From Reyranellaceae bacterium (lineage in GTDB: Bacteria > Pseudomonadota > Alphaproteobacteria > Reyranellales > Reyranellaceae): a stretch of DNA of 64,000 bases. A program made the translations under genes and the position numbers. Below, piece after piece: positions 36,438 through 45,190 of the stretch; positions within the stretch are counted from its first letter, which is position 1, and each line of letters opens with the position of its first letter. Location of the stretch: positions 1-64,000 of the forward strand of contig JALHMM010000008.1 in the NCBI GenBank assembly GCA_022844045.1, given 5' to 3'. The notes under the pieces are model-generated. The model was not told the DNA's origin and did not search any database. It saw only the letters and a list, made by a program, of their open reading frames with translations.

Positions 36438-37106
36438 ATGGCCGAGTTCAATCTCGTTTTCGGCAACAGAAATTACTCGTCGTGGTCGCTACGTGGCTGG
36501 CTCATGTGCAAGATCGCCGGCATCGAGTTCGACGAAACGCTGATTCGGCTGTACGCGCCGGAGACCAAGGCCGAGATCGCCCGCTATTCATCATCGGGGT
36601 TGCTGCCGGCACTGATCCACAAGGGACTCACGATCTGGGACTCGCTGTCGATCGCGGAGTACCTACACGAGCTCTATCCCACTGCCGGATTGTGGCCCGA
36701 AGCGCAAGCCGCACGAGCGGTCGCTCGCTCAGTATCCGCCGAGATGCACTCGGGCTTCCCCGATCTGCGCCGCGAGATGCCGATGAATATCCGCGGCTCG
36801 TTCCCCGGTCACGGCCGCACGCCCGAAGTGATGACCCAGGTGCAGCGCATCGTCGCGCTCTGGCTCGACTGCCGCAAACGCTTCGCCGGTTCGGCGGCGC
36901 GCGACGACGGCTTCCTTTTCGGCACCTTCACCGCGGCCGATGCGATATTCGCCCCGGTCGTGACGCGCTTCCGGACCTACGCCGTGTCGCTCGACGACGA
37001 GGCCAAGACCTATTGCGACAATGTGATGAAGTACCCGGCGATGGTCGAATGGGTCGACGCGGCCAAGCACGAGCCGTGGCTGGTCGAGCAGTACGAGTTC
37101 CGCTGA
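36438..37106 (+). CDS. Glutathione S-transferase family protein
   Basis: A 222-residue GST with the thioredoxin-like domain starting NLVFGNRNYSSWSLRGWL (Ser/Tyr activating region), GLLPALIHKGLTIWDSLSIAEYL (cis-Pro and the glutathione-binding Asp-Ser pair) and a helical C-terminal domain with DDGFLFGTFTAADAIFAPV. The FGNRNYSSWS start resembles the zeta-like/YfcF-type GST group. GAGGA lies 6 bases before the ATG at 36438; a longer frame upstream lacks support. Substrate unknown. Confidence 0.9.
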   Translation: MAEFNLVFGNRNYSSWSLRGWLMCKIAGIEFDETLIRLYAPETKAEIARYSSSGLLPALIHKGLTIWDSLSIAEYLHELYPTAGLWPEAQAARAVARSVSAEMHSGFPDLRREMPMNIRGSFPGHGRTPEVMTQVQRIVALWLDCRKRFAGSAARDDGFLFGTFTAADAIFAPVVTRFRTYAVSLDDEAKTYCDNVMKYPAMVEWVDAAKHEPWLVEQYEFR

Positions 37107-37131
37107 ACGGCCCGGCCACGCTCCCGACCCT

Positions 37132-37196
37132 GTCACTGCGAGCGAAACGAGGACTCTACGCGACTTGCCTGGATTCCTCGCCCCGCTCGGAATGAC
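37132..37196. repeat. Palindromic repeat, family D (short copy)
   Basis: Left arm GTCACTGCGAGCGAAACGAGGA (37132-37153) and right arm TCCTCGCCCCGCTCGGAATGAC (37175-37196) are complementary at 17 of 22 positions. The sequence resembles the GTCATTGCGAGCGAAGCGA-type palindromes of alphaproteobacterial genomes. It sits between the convergent GST and TAXI-receptor genes. Confidence 0.65.
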
Positions 37197-37212
37197 CGTT
37201 GAAGCCGATCCG

Positions 37213-38223
37213 TCAGTCTTTCAGCAGCCCGCGTTCCTTGTAGAAGCGCGCCGCGCCGGCGTGCAGCGGCAGGGCCAGCCCGTCGAGCGCCGTCTCGAGC
37301 GTGATCAGCGCCGCGGCGGGGTGGCCGCGGTCGAGCCTGCCGCGTACCGAAGGATGGAACAGCGCCCGCAGGCTGCCATAGACGATCTCCTCATCGACGC
37401 TATTGGAGATCACCAGCTGCGAGCCCACGGCGATCGAGTCACAGGCCTCGACGCCCTGGTACATGCCTGATGGTATGGTCAGGGTCACCAGGCCGGGCCG
37501 CTCGCGGCGCAGGCGTTCAGAGACACTGGAAGAAACCGGCAGCAGCTCGATCTCGAATTGGCGCGCGAGGCCGATCAGCAGCGGCGCCGGTTGGCCCGCG
37601 ACCATGACGAAGGCGTCGAGCGTCCCCTCACGCAACTTGTAGGTCGCGGCCTGAGGCGAGATGTACTCGGCGACGATGTCGCGCCGGCCCAGCCCGTAGG
37701 CGTTCAGCAACGAGCGCGCCAGCGGCAGCGTGCCCGACCCCAGCTCGCCCAGCGATATGCGGCGACCGCGTAGGTCGGCGATGCTGTCGAAGCCATGATC
37801 GCGCCGGGCCACGACGTGCACGGTCTCGGGAAACAGATTGGCGACGGCACGCAAGCCGGTGACCGGCTTGCCGCCGAACATCTCGTCGCCAGCCAGCGCC
37901 GCCGCGGCGATATCGGCCTGGGCCAGGGCGGCGTCGAGCGTGCCCTCGGCCATGCGCTTGACGTTTTCGACCGATCCCTGCGTGGCGATTGCTTCAGCGA
38001 TCAGGCCGGGCACGCCGCAGTTGCCGCCGGCATCGCAGGGCCGCCCGCCCGGCGGATTGCTGATGGCCGTGGCGATCAGGCTGGCGACCGGGAAATAGGT
38101 GCCGCCCACTGGACCGGCGCCGATCATCAGGTTACGCGTGGTCGAGGCCTGCGCGCGCACGCCTGTCGCCGCTGCCAAAAGGCTGGCACCGGCGGCTAGA
38201 GTGAACGGACGGCGTCGCAGCAC
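37213..38223 (-). CDS. TAXI family TRAP transporter solute-binding protein
   Basis: A periplasmic receptor of 336 residues with an N-terminal signal (RRRPFTLAAGASLLAAATGVRAQA). The TAXI pattern is visible: MIGAGPVGGTYFPVASLIATAI, ATQGSVENVKRMAEG, LAQADIAAAAL and LRGRRISLGELGSGT. A Cys pair in the insert CDAGGNCGVPG may form a disulfide. No DctQ/DctM permease lies beside it, so it is an orphan receptor here. It begins 85 bp after the sulfatase gene on the same strand, so co-transcription is possible. Ligand unknown. Confidence 0.88.
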   Translation of the reverse strand: MLRRRPFTLAAGASLLAAATGVRAQASTTRNLMIGAGPVGGTYFPVASLIATAISNPPGGRPCDAGGNCGVPGLIAEAIATQGSVENVKRMAEGTLDAALAQADIAAAALAGDEMFGGKPVTGLRAVANLFPETVHVVARRDHGFDSIADLRGRRISLGELGSGTLPLARSLLNAYGLGRRDIVAEYISPQAATYKLREGTLDAFVMVAGQPAPLLIGLARQFEIELLPVSSSVSERLRRERPGLVTLTIPSGMYQGVEACDSIAVGSQLVISNSVDEEIVYGSLRALFHPSVRGRLDRGHPAAALITLETALDGLALPLHAGAARFYKERGLLKD

Positions 38224-38308
38224 GCGACTCTCCGACGGGCAAAGGGTTGATAAGCGAACTTTACTCCGCTCGCCCTACGCCTACCAACGAATCACGACCA
38301 AAGTTGGA

Positions 38309-39919
38309 TCACCACACGCCGAATAATATTCCGTGTGCCTTATGTGCCGCAGTTCGCGCCTCGACGAAGCCATCGTCGACCGTCACACGGCTCTTGCGCG
38401 CGCGCATCCAGTCGAACAGGCGAGCCTGCATCTCGTCCCGCACCGAGGCGTGGCCGGGGTCACGGCCGAGGTCGACCAGCTCGCGCGGATCGTTCTCGAG
38501 GTCGAAGAGCTGCGGCGGGAAATCGAGCCACCACACGTACTTCCATCGATCTGTTCGCACCATGAAGGCACGGCAGTCTCGCACGTGGCGGCCCAGGATG
38601 CGGCGCGCCTCGCGGAAGGAATAGTCGAGCTCGGAGAACACCGCGTCGCGCCAGCCAGTGCGGTCGTCGCGTGACTGCGCCTTGCTGGAAGCCCGATCAT
38701 TGGCTACCGACGCGCGCCGGGTCAGCGGCAACAGCGAACGGCCCTCGACCAGATGGCGTTGCGGCGGCAGGTCGAGCGCATCGAGGCAGGTCGGCACCAC
38801 GTCGACCCCCTCGACGAAGCGCTGGTCGACCGTGCCACGCGTGGCATCGGCCGCGACGTCGGGATCGACGACGACGAACGGCACCCGCACGGCCTCCTCG
38901 TAGAAGATCTCCTTCTCGCCCAACCAGTGATCGCCGAGGAAATCGCCGTGGTCGGCGGTGAACACGATCAGCGTGTCGTCGAGCCGGCCGGCCTTGCGCA
39001 TCGCCGCGAACAGCCGGCCCAGGTGATCGTCGATCTGCTTGATCAGGCCCATATAGGTCGGCCGCACCGTGGCCGCGGCCTCGGGGCGCGAGAACGAGAC
39101 CGATTCCTCGTGCTGGCGATAGGCCGCGAGCACAGGGTGCTGATCGACCAGCTCCGATTCGGCACGATTGGGCGGCAGGCAGTGCTGCGGGCCATAAATC
39201 GCGTGGTAGGGCGCCGGCGCCATGTATGGCCAGTGCGGCTTGACGTAGCTGAGATGGAGGAACCAGGGCTCCTCGCCCTGGCGCTCGACGAAGCGGATCG
39301 CCTGGTCGGTCATGTAGGCGGTCTCGGAATGCTCCTCCTTGACCCGCGCCGGCAGCCGCACGTTACGCATGTTCCAGCCCGACAGCGTCTCGCCGTCGGG
39401 GCCATCGGCGGCGATGACGAACTCGTTCCAGGGATCGTCGGCGACATAGCCATGGGCGCGCAGGTAGGCCGGGTAGCCGCTCTCCACCCCGGGCGGCGAG
39501 TGGCCGTCGTAGCGGTCGAGTTCCTCGAAGCCGCCGGTGCGCATCAGCGCGGCCAGCGCCGAGCCGCCCTCGATGCCATAGCGCTCCAGCCCCTCGGTGT
39601 CGGGCAGCACATGGGTCTTGCCGGCCAGCGCCACGCGCAATCCGGCCGGCCGCAGATAGTCACCGATGGTGCGTTCGCGGATCGACAGGGGCACGCGGTT
39701 CCAGGTCGCGCCATGGCTCTGCACATAGCGGCCCGTATAGAACGACATGCGCGAGGGCCCGCACACGGCCGATTGCACATAGGCGCGCGGAAACAGCACG
39801 CCGCGTTTGGCCAGCGAGTCGATATGCGGTGTCGAGAGGTGGGGATGGCCGGCGCATGACAGATGATCGGCGCGCAGCTGGTCGCACATGATAAACAGGA
39901 CGTTCCGGACCTTGCCCAT
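38309..39919 (-). CDS. Sulfatase family hydrolase with formylglycine motif
   Basis: A predicted type I sulfatase or phosphonate-monoester hydrolase of 536 residues. Cys53 in CGPSRMSFYTGR is the residue converted to formylglycine (C-x-P-S-R signature). Asp13 in FIMCDQLRADH and the later TADHGDFLGDHWLG supply the calcium site, and the Lys in SYVKPHWP is catalytic. The cytoplasmic-looking N-terminus has no signal peptide. The start is set at the ATG at 39919, which follows GGGGGGAAG; a TTG five codons upstream is possible. An FGE/anaerobic maturase is needed but not in the window. Substrate undetermined. Confidence 0.92.
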   Translation of the reverse strand: MGKVRNVLFIMCDQLRADHLSCAGHPHLSTPHIDSLAKRGVLFPRAYVQSAVCGPSRMSFYTGRYVQSHGATWNRVPLSIRERTIGDYLRPAGLRVALAGKTHVLPDTEGLERYGIEGGSALAALMRTGGFEELDRYDGHSPPGVESGYPAYLRAHGYVADDPWNEFVIAADGPDGETLSGWNMRNVRLPARVKEEHSETAYMTDQAIRFVERQGEEPWFLHLSYVKPHWPYMAPAPYHAIYGPQHCLPPNRAESELVDQHPVLAAYRQHEESVSFSRPEAAATVRPTYMGLIKQIDDHLGRLFAAMRKAGRLDDTLIVFTADHGDFLGDHWLGEKEIFYEEAVRVPFVVVDPDVAADATRGTVDQRFVEGVDVVPTCLDALDLPPQRHLVEGRSLLPLTRRASVANDRASSKAQSRDDRTGWRDAVFSELDYSFREARRILGRHVRDCRAFMVRTDRWKYVWWLDFPPQLFDLENDPRELVDLGRDPGHASVRDEMQARLFDWMRARKSRVTVDDGFVEARTAAHKAHGILFGVW

Positions 39920-39960
39920 CGGGCTTCCCCCCAAGCTGCTCGCCTCTATCCTAAGCCAAC

Positions 39961-40536
39961 ATGCTCGACCCGCGTATCGCCGCCATCCTCCATTTCTGGT
40001 GCTTGCCCAAGGGCCATGCCCGCTACGGTGAAAGTCGCGACATCTGGTTCGCCGGCGGCCCCGAATTCGACGAAGAGATCCGCCGGCGCTTCGGCGGGGA
40101 CATCGAGCGTGCCAAGGCGCGGCGCTACGACCACTGGATCGGCACGCCCGAGGGTGCGCTAGCGCTGGTGCTGCTGCTCGACCAGTTCACCCGCAATACC
40201 GGACGCGGCACGTCAGCGGCGTTCGCCGGCGATCGGCACGCACGGCATGTCGCCCACATGGCGCTGGAACGCGGCTACGACAGGCGCTTTCCCTGCCAGA
40301 TCGCCAAGTTCTTCTATCTGCCGTTCGAGCACAGCGAGTCGCTGGGCGATCAGCACCGCTCAATCGGCCTGTTCGCGCGGCACAGCCCGGCGGTCGTGCT
40401 GACCTGGGCCGTGGCCCATCGCGACATCATCGCCCGCTTCGGGCGTTTCCCGCACCGCAACGCGGCGCTGGGCCGGGCCGACACGCGGGCCGAGGCGGCC
40501 TATCTCGCGGGCGATCACCAGCGCTTCGGCCAGTGA
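39961..40536 (+). CDS. DUF924 family protein
   Basis: A 191-residue all-helical, TPR-like protein of the DUF924 family. Seen: ILHFWCLPKGHARYGESRDIWFAGGPEFDEEIRRRF at the N-terminus in two parts, LVLLLDQFTRNTGRGT in the middle, and FFYLPFEHSE and GRFPHRNAALGR toward the end. The conserved DQF-RN and FPHRN motifs define the family; the biochemical role is not established. It diverges from the sulfatase by 41 bp, and its stop codon abuts that of the macrodomain gene. Confidence 0.9.
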   Translation: MLDPRIAAILHFWCLPKGHARYGESRDIWFAGGPEFDEEIRRRFGGDIERAKARRYDHWIGTPEGALALVLLLDQFTRNTGRGTSAAFAGDRHARHVAHMALERGYDRRFPCQIAKFFYLPFEHSESLGDQHRSIGLFARHSPAVVLTWAVAHRDIIARFGRFPHRNAALGRADTRAEAAYLAGDHQRFGQ

Positions 40537-41046
40537 TCATTCCGATTCGGCCAGGAGGCGCCGATAGATATCGAAGGTGAGGCCGCCGTAGCAGCAGAAG
40601 ATGACACGCTCGATCACCGGCCCGTCACGCACGGCGTCGATGGCGATGCGCGAGGCGGCCTCGATCGGATAGCCGTAGACGCCCGTGCTGATCGCCGGAA
40701 ACGCGATAGAATGCAGTCCGTGCTCTTGCGCTAGTTTCAGCGAGTTGAGATAGCAGGACGCGAGCAGCGTCGGCTCGTCTTCCCGCCCGCCACGCCAGAC
40801 AGGCCCAACAGTGTGGATGACGTGCCGCGCCTTGAGGCGATAGCCCCTCGTAATCTTGGCCTCGCCGGCGCGGCAGCCGTTCAGCGTCCTGCATTCCTCC
40901 AACAGTTCGGGCCCCGCGGCGTCGTGGATCGCGCCGTCGACGCCACCACCACCCAGGAGCGTGGAATTCGCGGCGTTGACGATCGCGTCCACATCGAGAG
41001 TGACGATGCTGGTGTTGGCGATCGATACTCGGTCTTTCCAGCCCAT
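40537..41046 (-). CDS. Macrodomain protein, O-acetyl-ADP-ribose deacetylase (YmdB/MacroD-like)
   Basis: Probably removes ADP-ribose-linked acyl groups or hydrolyses O-acetyl-ADP-ribose. The 169-residue protein is a single macrodomain with [20 protein letters not shown] (catalytic Asn/Asp region), [34 protein letters not shown] and [12 protein letters not shown] (phosphate loop), all typical of the MacroD type. AAGGAG lies 7-8 bases before the ATG at 41046. Convergent with DUF924, stops adjacent. Confidence 0.94.
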   Translation of the reverse strand: MGWKDRVSIANTSIVTLDVDAIVNAANSTLLGGGGVDGAIHDAAGPELLEECRTLNGCRAGEAKITRGYRLKARHVIHTVGPVWRGGREDEPTLLASCYLNSLKLAQEHGLHSIAFPAISTGVYGYPIEAASRIAIDAVRDGPVIERVIFCCYGGLTFDIYRRLLAESE

Positions 41047-41116
41047 ACTCTCATCTCCTTGACGGTGATCCGGCCCGACGCCAAGTAGGGGGATAGTCAC
41101 ACAAGGGAGTTCGGGA

Positions 41117-41590
41117 ATGGCGGAGAAAGTCGACCTCGGCCTAGGCGCCAATGTCCGCAAGAAGGTCGCCGATGGGCTGGCCGAGGTGCTGGCGGACCAT
41201 TATCTGCTAGCGCTCAAGACCCAGAACTTCCACTGGAACGTGGTCGGCCCGAACTTCCAGGGCCTGCACACGCTGTTCGGCGCCCAGTACACGGCGCTGC
41301 ATGTCGCGATCGATGAGTTAGCCGAGCGCATCCGTACGTTGGGCTTCCCCGCCCCAGGCGGCTTCGCGGTCTATGCGAAGCTGGCCTCGCTCAAGGAGGC
41401 CAAGGGCGGCGAAAGCTGGCAGGAGATGTGCTCGCAGCTGGCGGCCGACAATGACGCGCTGGTGCGGGCGTGCCGCAAGCTCGGCGACTTGGCCGACGAG
41501 GCCGGCGACACCGAGACCGGCGACCTGATGAATGGTCGTAAGGAAGAGATGGCGAAGGCCGCCTGGATGCTGCGTTCACACGTCGGCTGA
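41117..41590 (+). CDS. dps: Dps-family DNA-binding/ferroxidase protein
   Basis: A 157-residue ferritin-like protein that assembles as a 12-mer, oxidises Fe(II) with peroxide and protects DNA in starved or stressed cells. The inter-subunit ferroxidase residues are all present: His39 (NFHWNV), His51 (FQGLHTLF), Asp66 and Glu70 ([13 protein letters not shown]). The N-terminus is short and moderately Lys-rich, so DNA binding is possible but not certain. It diverges from the macrodomain gene and faces the M15 peptidase gene across a terminator. Confidence 0.96.
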   Translation: MAEKVDLGLGANVRKKVADGLAEVLADHYLLALKTQNFHWNVVGPNFQGLHTLFGAQYTALHVAIDELAERIRTLGFPAPGGFAVYAKLASLKEAKGGESWQEMCSQLAADNDALVRACRKLGDLADEAGDTETGDLMNGRKEEMAKAAWMLRSHVG

Positions 41591-41606
41591 GAGCGCGTCG
41601 ACCCGC

Positions 41607-41639
41607 AAAAAAACAAACGGGCCGCAGACGCGGCCCGTT
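41607..41639 (-). terminator. Rho-independent terminator
   Basis: AACGGGCCGC-AGAC-GCGGCCCGTT (41616-41639) is a perfect 10-bp-stem hairpin. On the minus strand it is followed by TGTTTTTTTG, a strong U-tract, so it terminates the M15 peptidase transcript. On the plus strand only a weak TTCTCGTT follows, so it may also help end dps. Confidence 0.9.
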
Positions 41640-41661
41640 CTCGTTGAGGCGGTGGCGCGCG

Positions 41662-42486
41662 CTACCAGTAGCGCACCGGGCCGGTGTCGACATGGACGAA
41701 GCCGGTGCGCGGGTAGTAGCCGACGCCGCCCAGCCCCAGCTCGCGCGCCACCTGGCGCACCTGGTAGGGCGAGGCGCCCGGCACCTTGATGTCGATCGCC
41801 TGACCCTGGGTATGCAGGCTGTTGCGCGCCACGCCGCGGCTCATGCGCGCCAGCACGGCGTTTGTCTGTGGCGAGCGATAGGCCGACAGCACCTCAAAGC
41901 TCGTGTTACCCAGCCTGCGCTGTACGTGCCAAAGGATGTCGAACAGTTCCGGATCCATGGCGATCACGTCGCCACTCTTGTGGTCGACCAGGAAGGTGCT
42001 GAGCTTCTGCAGCTCGGCCGGGATGTACTGACCGCCGCGACGATAGGTCGACGTGATCGTCTCCTGGGTGTTCATGTTGAAGAGGGTCAGCGTGCGCGGG
42101 CTACCGTCGTCCGGCGGCGGCGCCAGCTTCTCCATCGGCGGCGCGTAAGGCGACATGGCGGCGGCGGTCGGCACAGCCGCGCCGTAGCGGCCGGCACGCT
42201 GGGTATGGGCCTGGGTAGCCACCGGCCGGCCCGTCGCGGCTCTGACCGCCACCGGCGCCTTGGCTGCCGCTGCCTGTTGCGGCCCGCGCACGACAGTCAC
42301 CTTGGCGGCCTGCGTCGCAGGCTTCGCGGCAGGCTTCGTCGCCGCGACCGGCGGCTTGGCGGCGGCCGCCTTGCCTGGCGGCTTGGCGGTCGTAGCGGAG
42401 CGCTGAACGGCGGTCTGGGCCTGGAGGGTCGCGGGCGCTGCGAGCGCCACAATTGCCACAAAGAAGCCCAGTCGCGCCGTTCTCAT
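41662..42486 (-). CDS. Secreted DUF882/M15 family (YcbK-like) zinc peptidase
   Basis: A 274-residue exported protein. The signal peptide (RTARLGFFVAIVALAAPATLQA) is followed by a long Ala/Pro/Lys low-complexity stretch (about 25-120). The C-terminal M15-type domain has LSAYRSPQTN, SLHTQGQAIDIKVPG (His-x6-Asp zinc ligands) and GYYPRTGFVHVDTGP (His-x-Asp). The family probably cleaves peptidoglycan peptides. I prefer the ATG at 42486: the upstream alternative (42522) sits inside a palindrome and would add a polar N-terminus. Downstream terminator clear. Confidence 0.9.
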   Translation of the reverse strand: MRTARLGFFVAIVALAAPATLQAQTAVQRSATTAKPPGKAAAAKPPVAATKPAAKPATQAAKVTVVRGPQQAAAAKAPVAVRAATGRPVATQAHTQRAGRYGAAVPTAAAMSPYAPPMEKLAPPPDDGSPRTLTLFNMNTQETITSTYRRGGQYIPAELQKLSTFLVDHKSGDVIAMDPELFDILWHVQRRLGNTSFEVLSAYRSPQTNAVLARMSRGVARNSLHTQGQAIDIKVPGASPYQVRQVARELGLGGVGYYPRTGFVHVDTGPVRYW

Positions 42487-42512
42487 GAGGGGGTCCGCCG
42501 GCCGTTCAGGTT

Positions 42513-42534
42513 GCTGTTGCATGAATGCAACAGC
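42513..42534. promoter_or_regulatory. Perfect 10-bp inverted repeat upstream of the M15 peptidase gene
   Basis: GCTGTTGCAT-GA-ATGCAACAGC is a perfect 22-bp dyad 27 bp before the M15 start, at the edge of an AT-rich stretch (42535-42634) likely to hold the promoter. It has the size and symmetry of a repressor operator. Its regulator is not identifiable. Confidence 0.5.
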
Positions 42535-42634
42535 GATCTAACTACCATCTGAAACAAGCAGAAACAACCCTTGAGCCCGATCATCGACTAATTTCACATT
42601 TCCGGATTGTTCTTTTGTCGATATCGTGCCGCAG

Positions 42635-45121
42635 TTACGACTGTGCCGCGTTCGACGCACGGCGCCGCGCCGCGACGCCCTCGATCTCGCGCCTGATGTC
42701 AGGGTCGGTGGCGACCAGCCGGCGGAAATCGGCGGCGGACAACTCCATCAGATGGCAGGAGCCGTCGGCCACGACATCGGCGACGCGCGGGCGGTCCTCC
42801 AGCAGCGCCATCTCGCCGAAAAAGTCGCCATCGCGCAGCACCACGTCGCCGACCGCCAGCTTCACCACCGCCTGCCCGGCCGTGATGAAGTACATGGCAT
42901 CGCCCTCCTGGCCCTTCTCGACCACCTTCTCGCCCGGCAGGGCGACGCGCGGGCGCAGCCGGCTGCCGACCTCGCGCACGGCGGCGTCGTTGAGGCCGGC
43001 GAAGATCGGCACGCGGGAGATCATCTGGGCCAGTTCCCGGCTGATGCGCAGCGGCGTGCGCCGCATGGCGCCGGCGCGACGCTCATCGAGCTCGCGCCGC
43101 AGGTCGTCATAGACCTCGCGGCCGATGGTCATGTTGGCCCAATGCCGCTCGTACTCCAGCCCCTCGAGCCGGATGGCGATGCGCTCGATATGCTGGGCGC
43201 GCACCGCCTCGGCATAGCCGCCGTATTGCAGCGACAGCGCGCGCAGCGCCCGCTCGACGGCCTCGGCGCGCCGCTCCACGCGCGCGATCAGGGTCGAGGC
43301 GACATCCTCGCCCAGGAGGGCGGCGAGGTCGCCGCGGTCGTCCTCGCGCATCTCGTCGAGCACGACGCGCATCGCCATCAGGGTCTCGAAGCGATCCGCC
43401 AGTTGCTCGGCGAAGGGCCTTTCCCAGCCGATGCGCTGGTAGATCCACTGCGCCACGTGAAAGCGCCAGCTGACCGTGTTGAGCTGGCGCAGGGCGAGGT
43501 CGTAGCCGGCGCCGCCTTCGGAGCGCACGCGGTCGATCAGGCGGTCGACGCCGGTGATCAGACGCGTCGCGATGGTGCGCGAGATCGTGCGGTGCTCGAA
43601 ATGCGCCAGATAGTGCTCGCGCTCGCGCGCGCACAGCACGCGCAAGCCATACGCCTCGCGCACCTCGGCGGGCAGCCGGGGTCCGTGGGTGGTGGCAGCG
43701 GCCGAGGCCTCGGCCCGCGGCTCGTCCGGCGCGGCCGAAGCAGCCGGAGCGGCGCCATAGGCCACGGCGATTTCGCCCACCTCGCGATCGACCTTCTCGC
43801 GCGAGACCTTGAGCACGCGCTCGCGCAGCGCCTTGTCGGTTTCGTCCAGCTCGTTGAGCCGGAAGTAGCGCATCAGCGGCCGCAGCGTGGGCGCGTTGAA
43901 GAACAACGTCAGCAGCACAAAGAGCGTGGCGACGATGGCGACGAACTCGCGCACCTCCGCCGGCAGGCGGCCGTTGCCGTAGGCCACCAGCGCGAGCGCC
44001 AGCGTGACCGCGCCGCGCAGCCCGCCCCAGAACAGGATCGTGCGATAGCCCCGGTTGACCGGCTGCGACCGGCCGGTCGCCTCGAGCATCGGCAGCAGGC
44101 CGAACAGCGTGAAGGCGCGCGCGCCGAAGGCCGCGACGTAGACCACCGCCACCGCCAGGACGTGGCGCCATTGCAGGTCGTCGAGCACCTGCGCCGCCAC
44201 CGTGGCGGCGAGCAGGAAGATCAGCGAGTTGGCCCAGAACTCGAGCTGATGCCAGGTCTCACGCAGCGCTTCCCAGGTGTGCGGCTGCAATCGCGTCGGG
44301 CCCAGCGCCGCCATGGTCAGCGCCGCGGCGACGACGGCGACGACGCCCGAGACATGGATGTAGCGGTCGCCCAGGACATAGGCGAGGTAGGCCAGGCCGA
44401 CGGTGATCGAGGTCACGCCGAGGCTGGAATGACCCAGCCGCATCAGCACCAGGATCGCCGCGCGCGCCAGCGCGTAACCAAGCACGATGCCGCCGACGAA
44501 CTCGCGCAGAAAGCCCAGGCCGGGCGCCGACGCGTCGGGCAGCGCGCGGCTGATCAGGATGGCGACCAGGATGCCGAAGACGGTGATGGCGGCGGCGTCG
44601 TTGAACAGCGCCTCGCCCTCGGCGAGGATCGATAGCCGCTTGGGCGCGCCGACATCGCGCAGCACGCCGATCACGGCGGCCGGGTCGGTGGTCGAGACCA
44701 CCGCGCCGAGCAGCAGGCAGAGGAAGATGTCGAGCCCGGTGACAACGTGAAGAAGCCCGCCGACGGCGCCGATGCACAGGAATACCGCGACAATCGCCAG
44801 CAGCATCACCGCCCAGATGTCGTCGAGCAGGCGGCGCACGTCGATCGTCAGACCGGCGGTGAACAATAGCGGCGGCAGGAAGATGTAGAGGAAAGCCTCG
44901 GCCTTCCCGGTGACGCTGCTCAGCCCGTTGACCAGCTCACCGACGATGCCGTGGCCGCGCGCCTCGCCACCGAAGCGGTCGACCAGGATGCCCAGCAGGA
45001 TGCCCAGCACGGCGAGCAGCACCGTGTGCGGCACGCGAAAGCGTTCGGCGACCGGCAGCAGCAGGCTGGCCAGCGCCAGCGCCGCCGCGATGGCCAGGAT
45101 CGCACCGATTAACTCCGCCAT
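42635..45121 (-). CDS. CPA1 Na+/H+ antiporter with C-terminal cyclic-nucleotide-binding domain
   Basis: A predicted cation/proton exchanger of 828 residues. The N-terminal ~410 residues hold 12-13 membrane helices with the CPA1 signatures LLFTAGLTIDVRRL, STTDPAAVIGVL, EGEALFNDAAAI (ND motif) and FWGGLRGAVTLALAL. A long cytoplasmic helical region (about 430-700) resembles the NHE-like regulatory tail. Residues about 715-815 form a Crp-like cNMP-binding domain (VPIFAGLND, KGQEGDAMYFITAGQ, and the phosphate-binding cassette FGEMALLEDRPR). This layout resembles sperm-NHE/plant SOS1-type exchangers. Start at the ATG at 45121. It follows the Ser/Thr kinase gene by 69 bp on the same strand. Confidence 0.92.
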   Translation of the reverse strand: MAELIGAILAIAAALALASLLLPVAERFRVPHTVLLAVLGILLGILVDRFGGEARGHGIVGELVNGLSSVTGKAEAFLYIFLPPLLFTAGLTIDVRRLLDDIWAVMLLAIVAVFLCIGAVGGLLHVVTGLDIFLCLLLGAVVSTTDPAAVIGVLRDVGAPKRLSILAEGEALFNDAAAITVFGILVAILISRALPDASAPGLGFLREFVGGIVLGYALARAAILVLMRLGHSSLGVTSITVGLAYLAYVLGDRYIHVSGVVAVVAAALTMAALGPTRLQPHTWEALRETWHQLEFWANSLIFLLAATVAAQVLDDLQWRHVLAVAVVYVAAFGARAFTLFGLLPMLEATGRSQPVNRGYRTILFWGGLRGAVTLALALVAYGNGRLPAEVREFVAIVATLFVLLTLFFNAPTLRPLMRYFRLNELDETDKALRERVLKVSREKVDREVGEIAVAYGAAPAASAAPDEPRAEASAAATTHGPRLPAEVREAYGLRVLCAREREHYLAHFEHRTISRTIATRLITGVDRLIDRVRSEGGAGYDLALRQLNTVSWRFHVAQWIYQRIGWERPFAEQLADRFETLMAMRVVLDEMREDDRGDLAALLGEDVASTLIARVERRAEAVERALRALSLQYGGYAEAVRAQHIERIAIRLEGLEYERHWANMTIGREVYDDLRRELDERRAGAMRRTPLRISRELAQMISRVPIFAGLNDAAVREVGSRLRPRVALPGEKVVEKGQEGDAMYFITAGQAVVKLAVGDVVLRDGDFFGEMALLEDRPRVADVVADGSCHLMELSAADFRRLVATDPDIRREIEGVAARRRASNAAQS

Positions 45122-45190
45122 ACGCTCCGCGCGACCGCAGGCGACGTCCCGACTTCCAACCTTCCCCAAAGAAGGTCGTCTGGCACCGCC

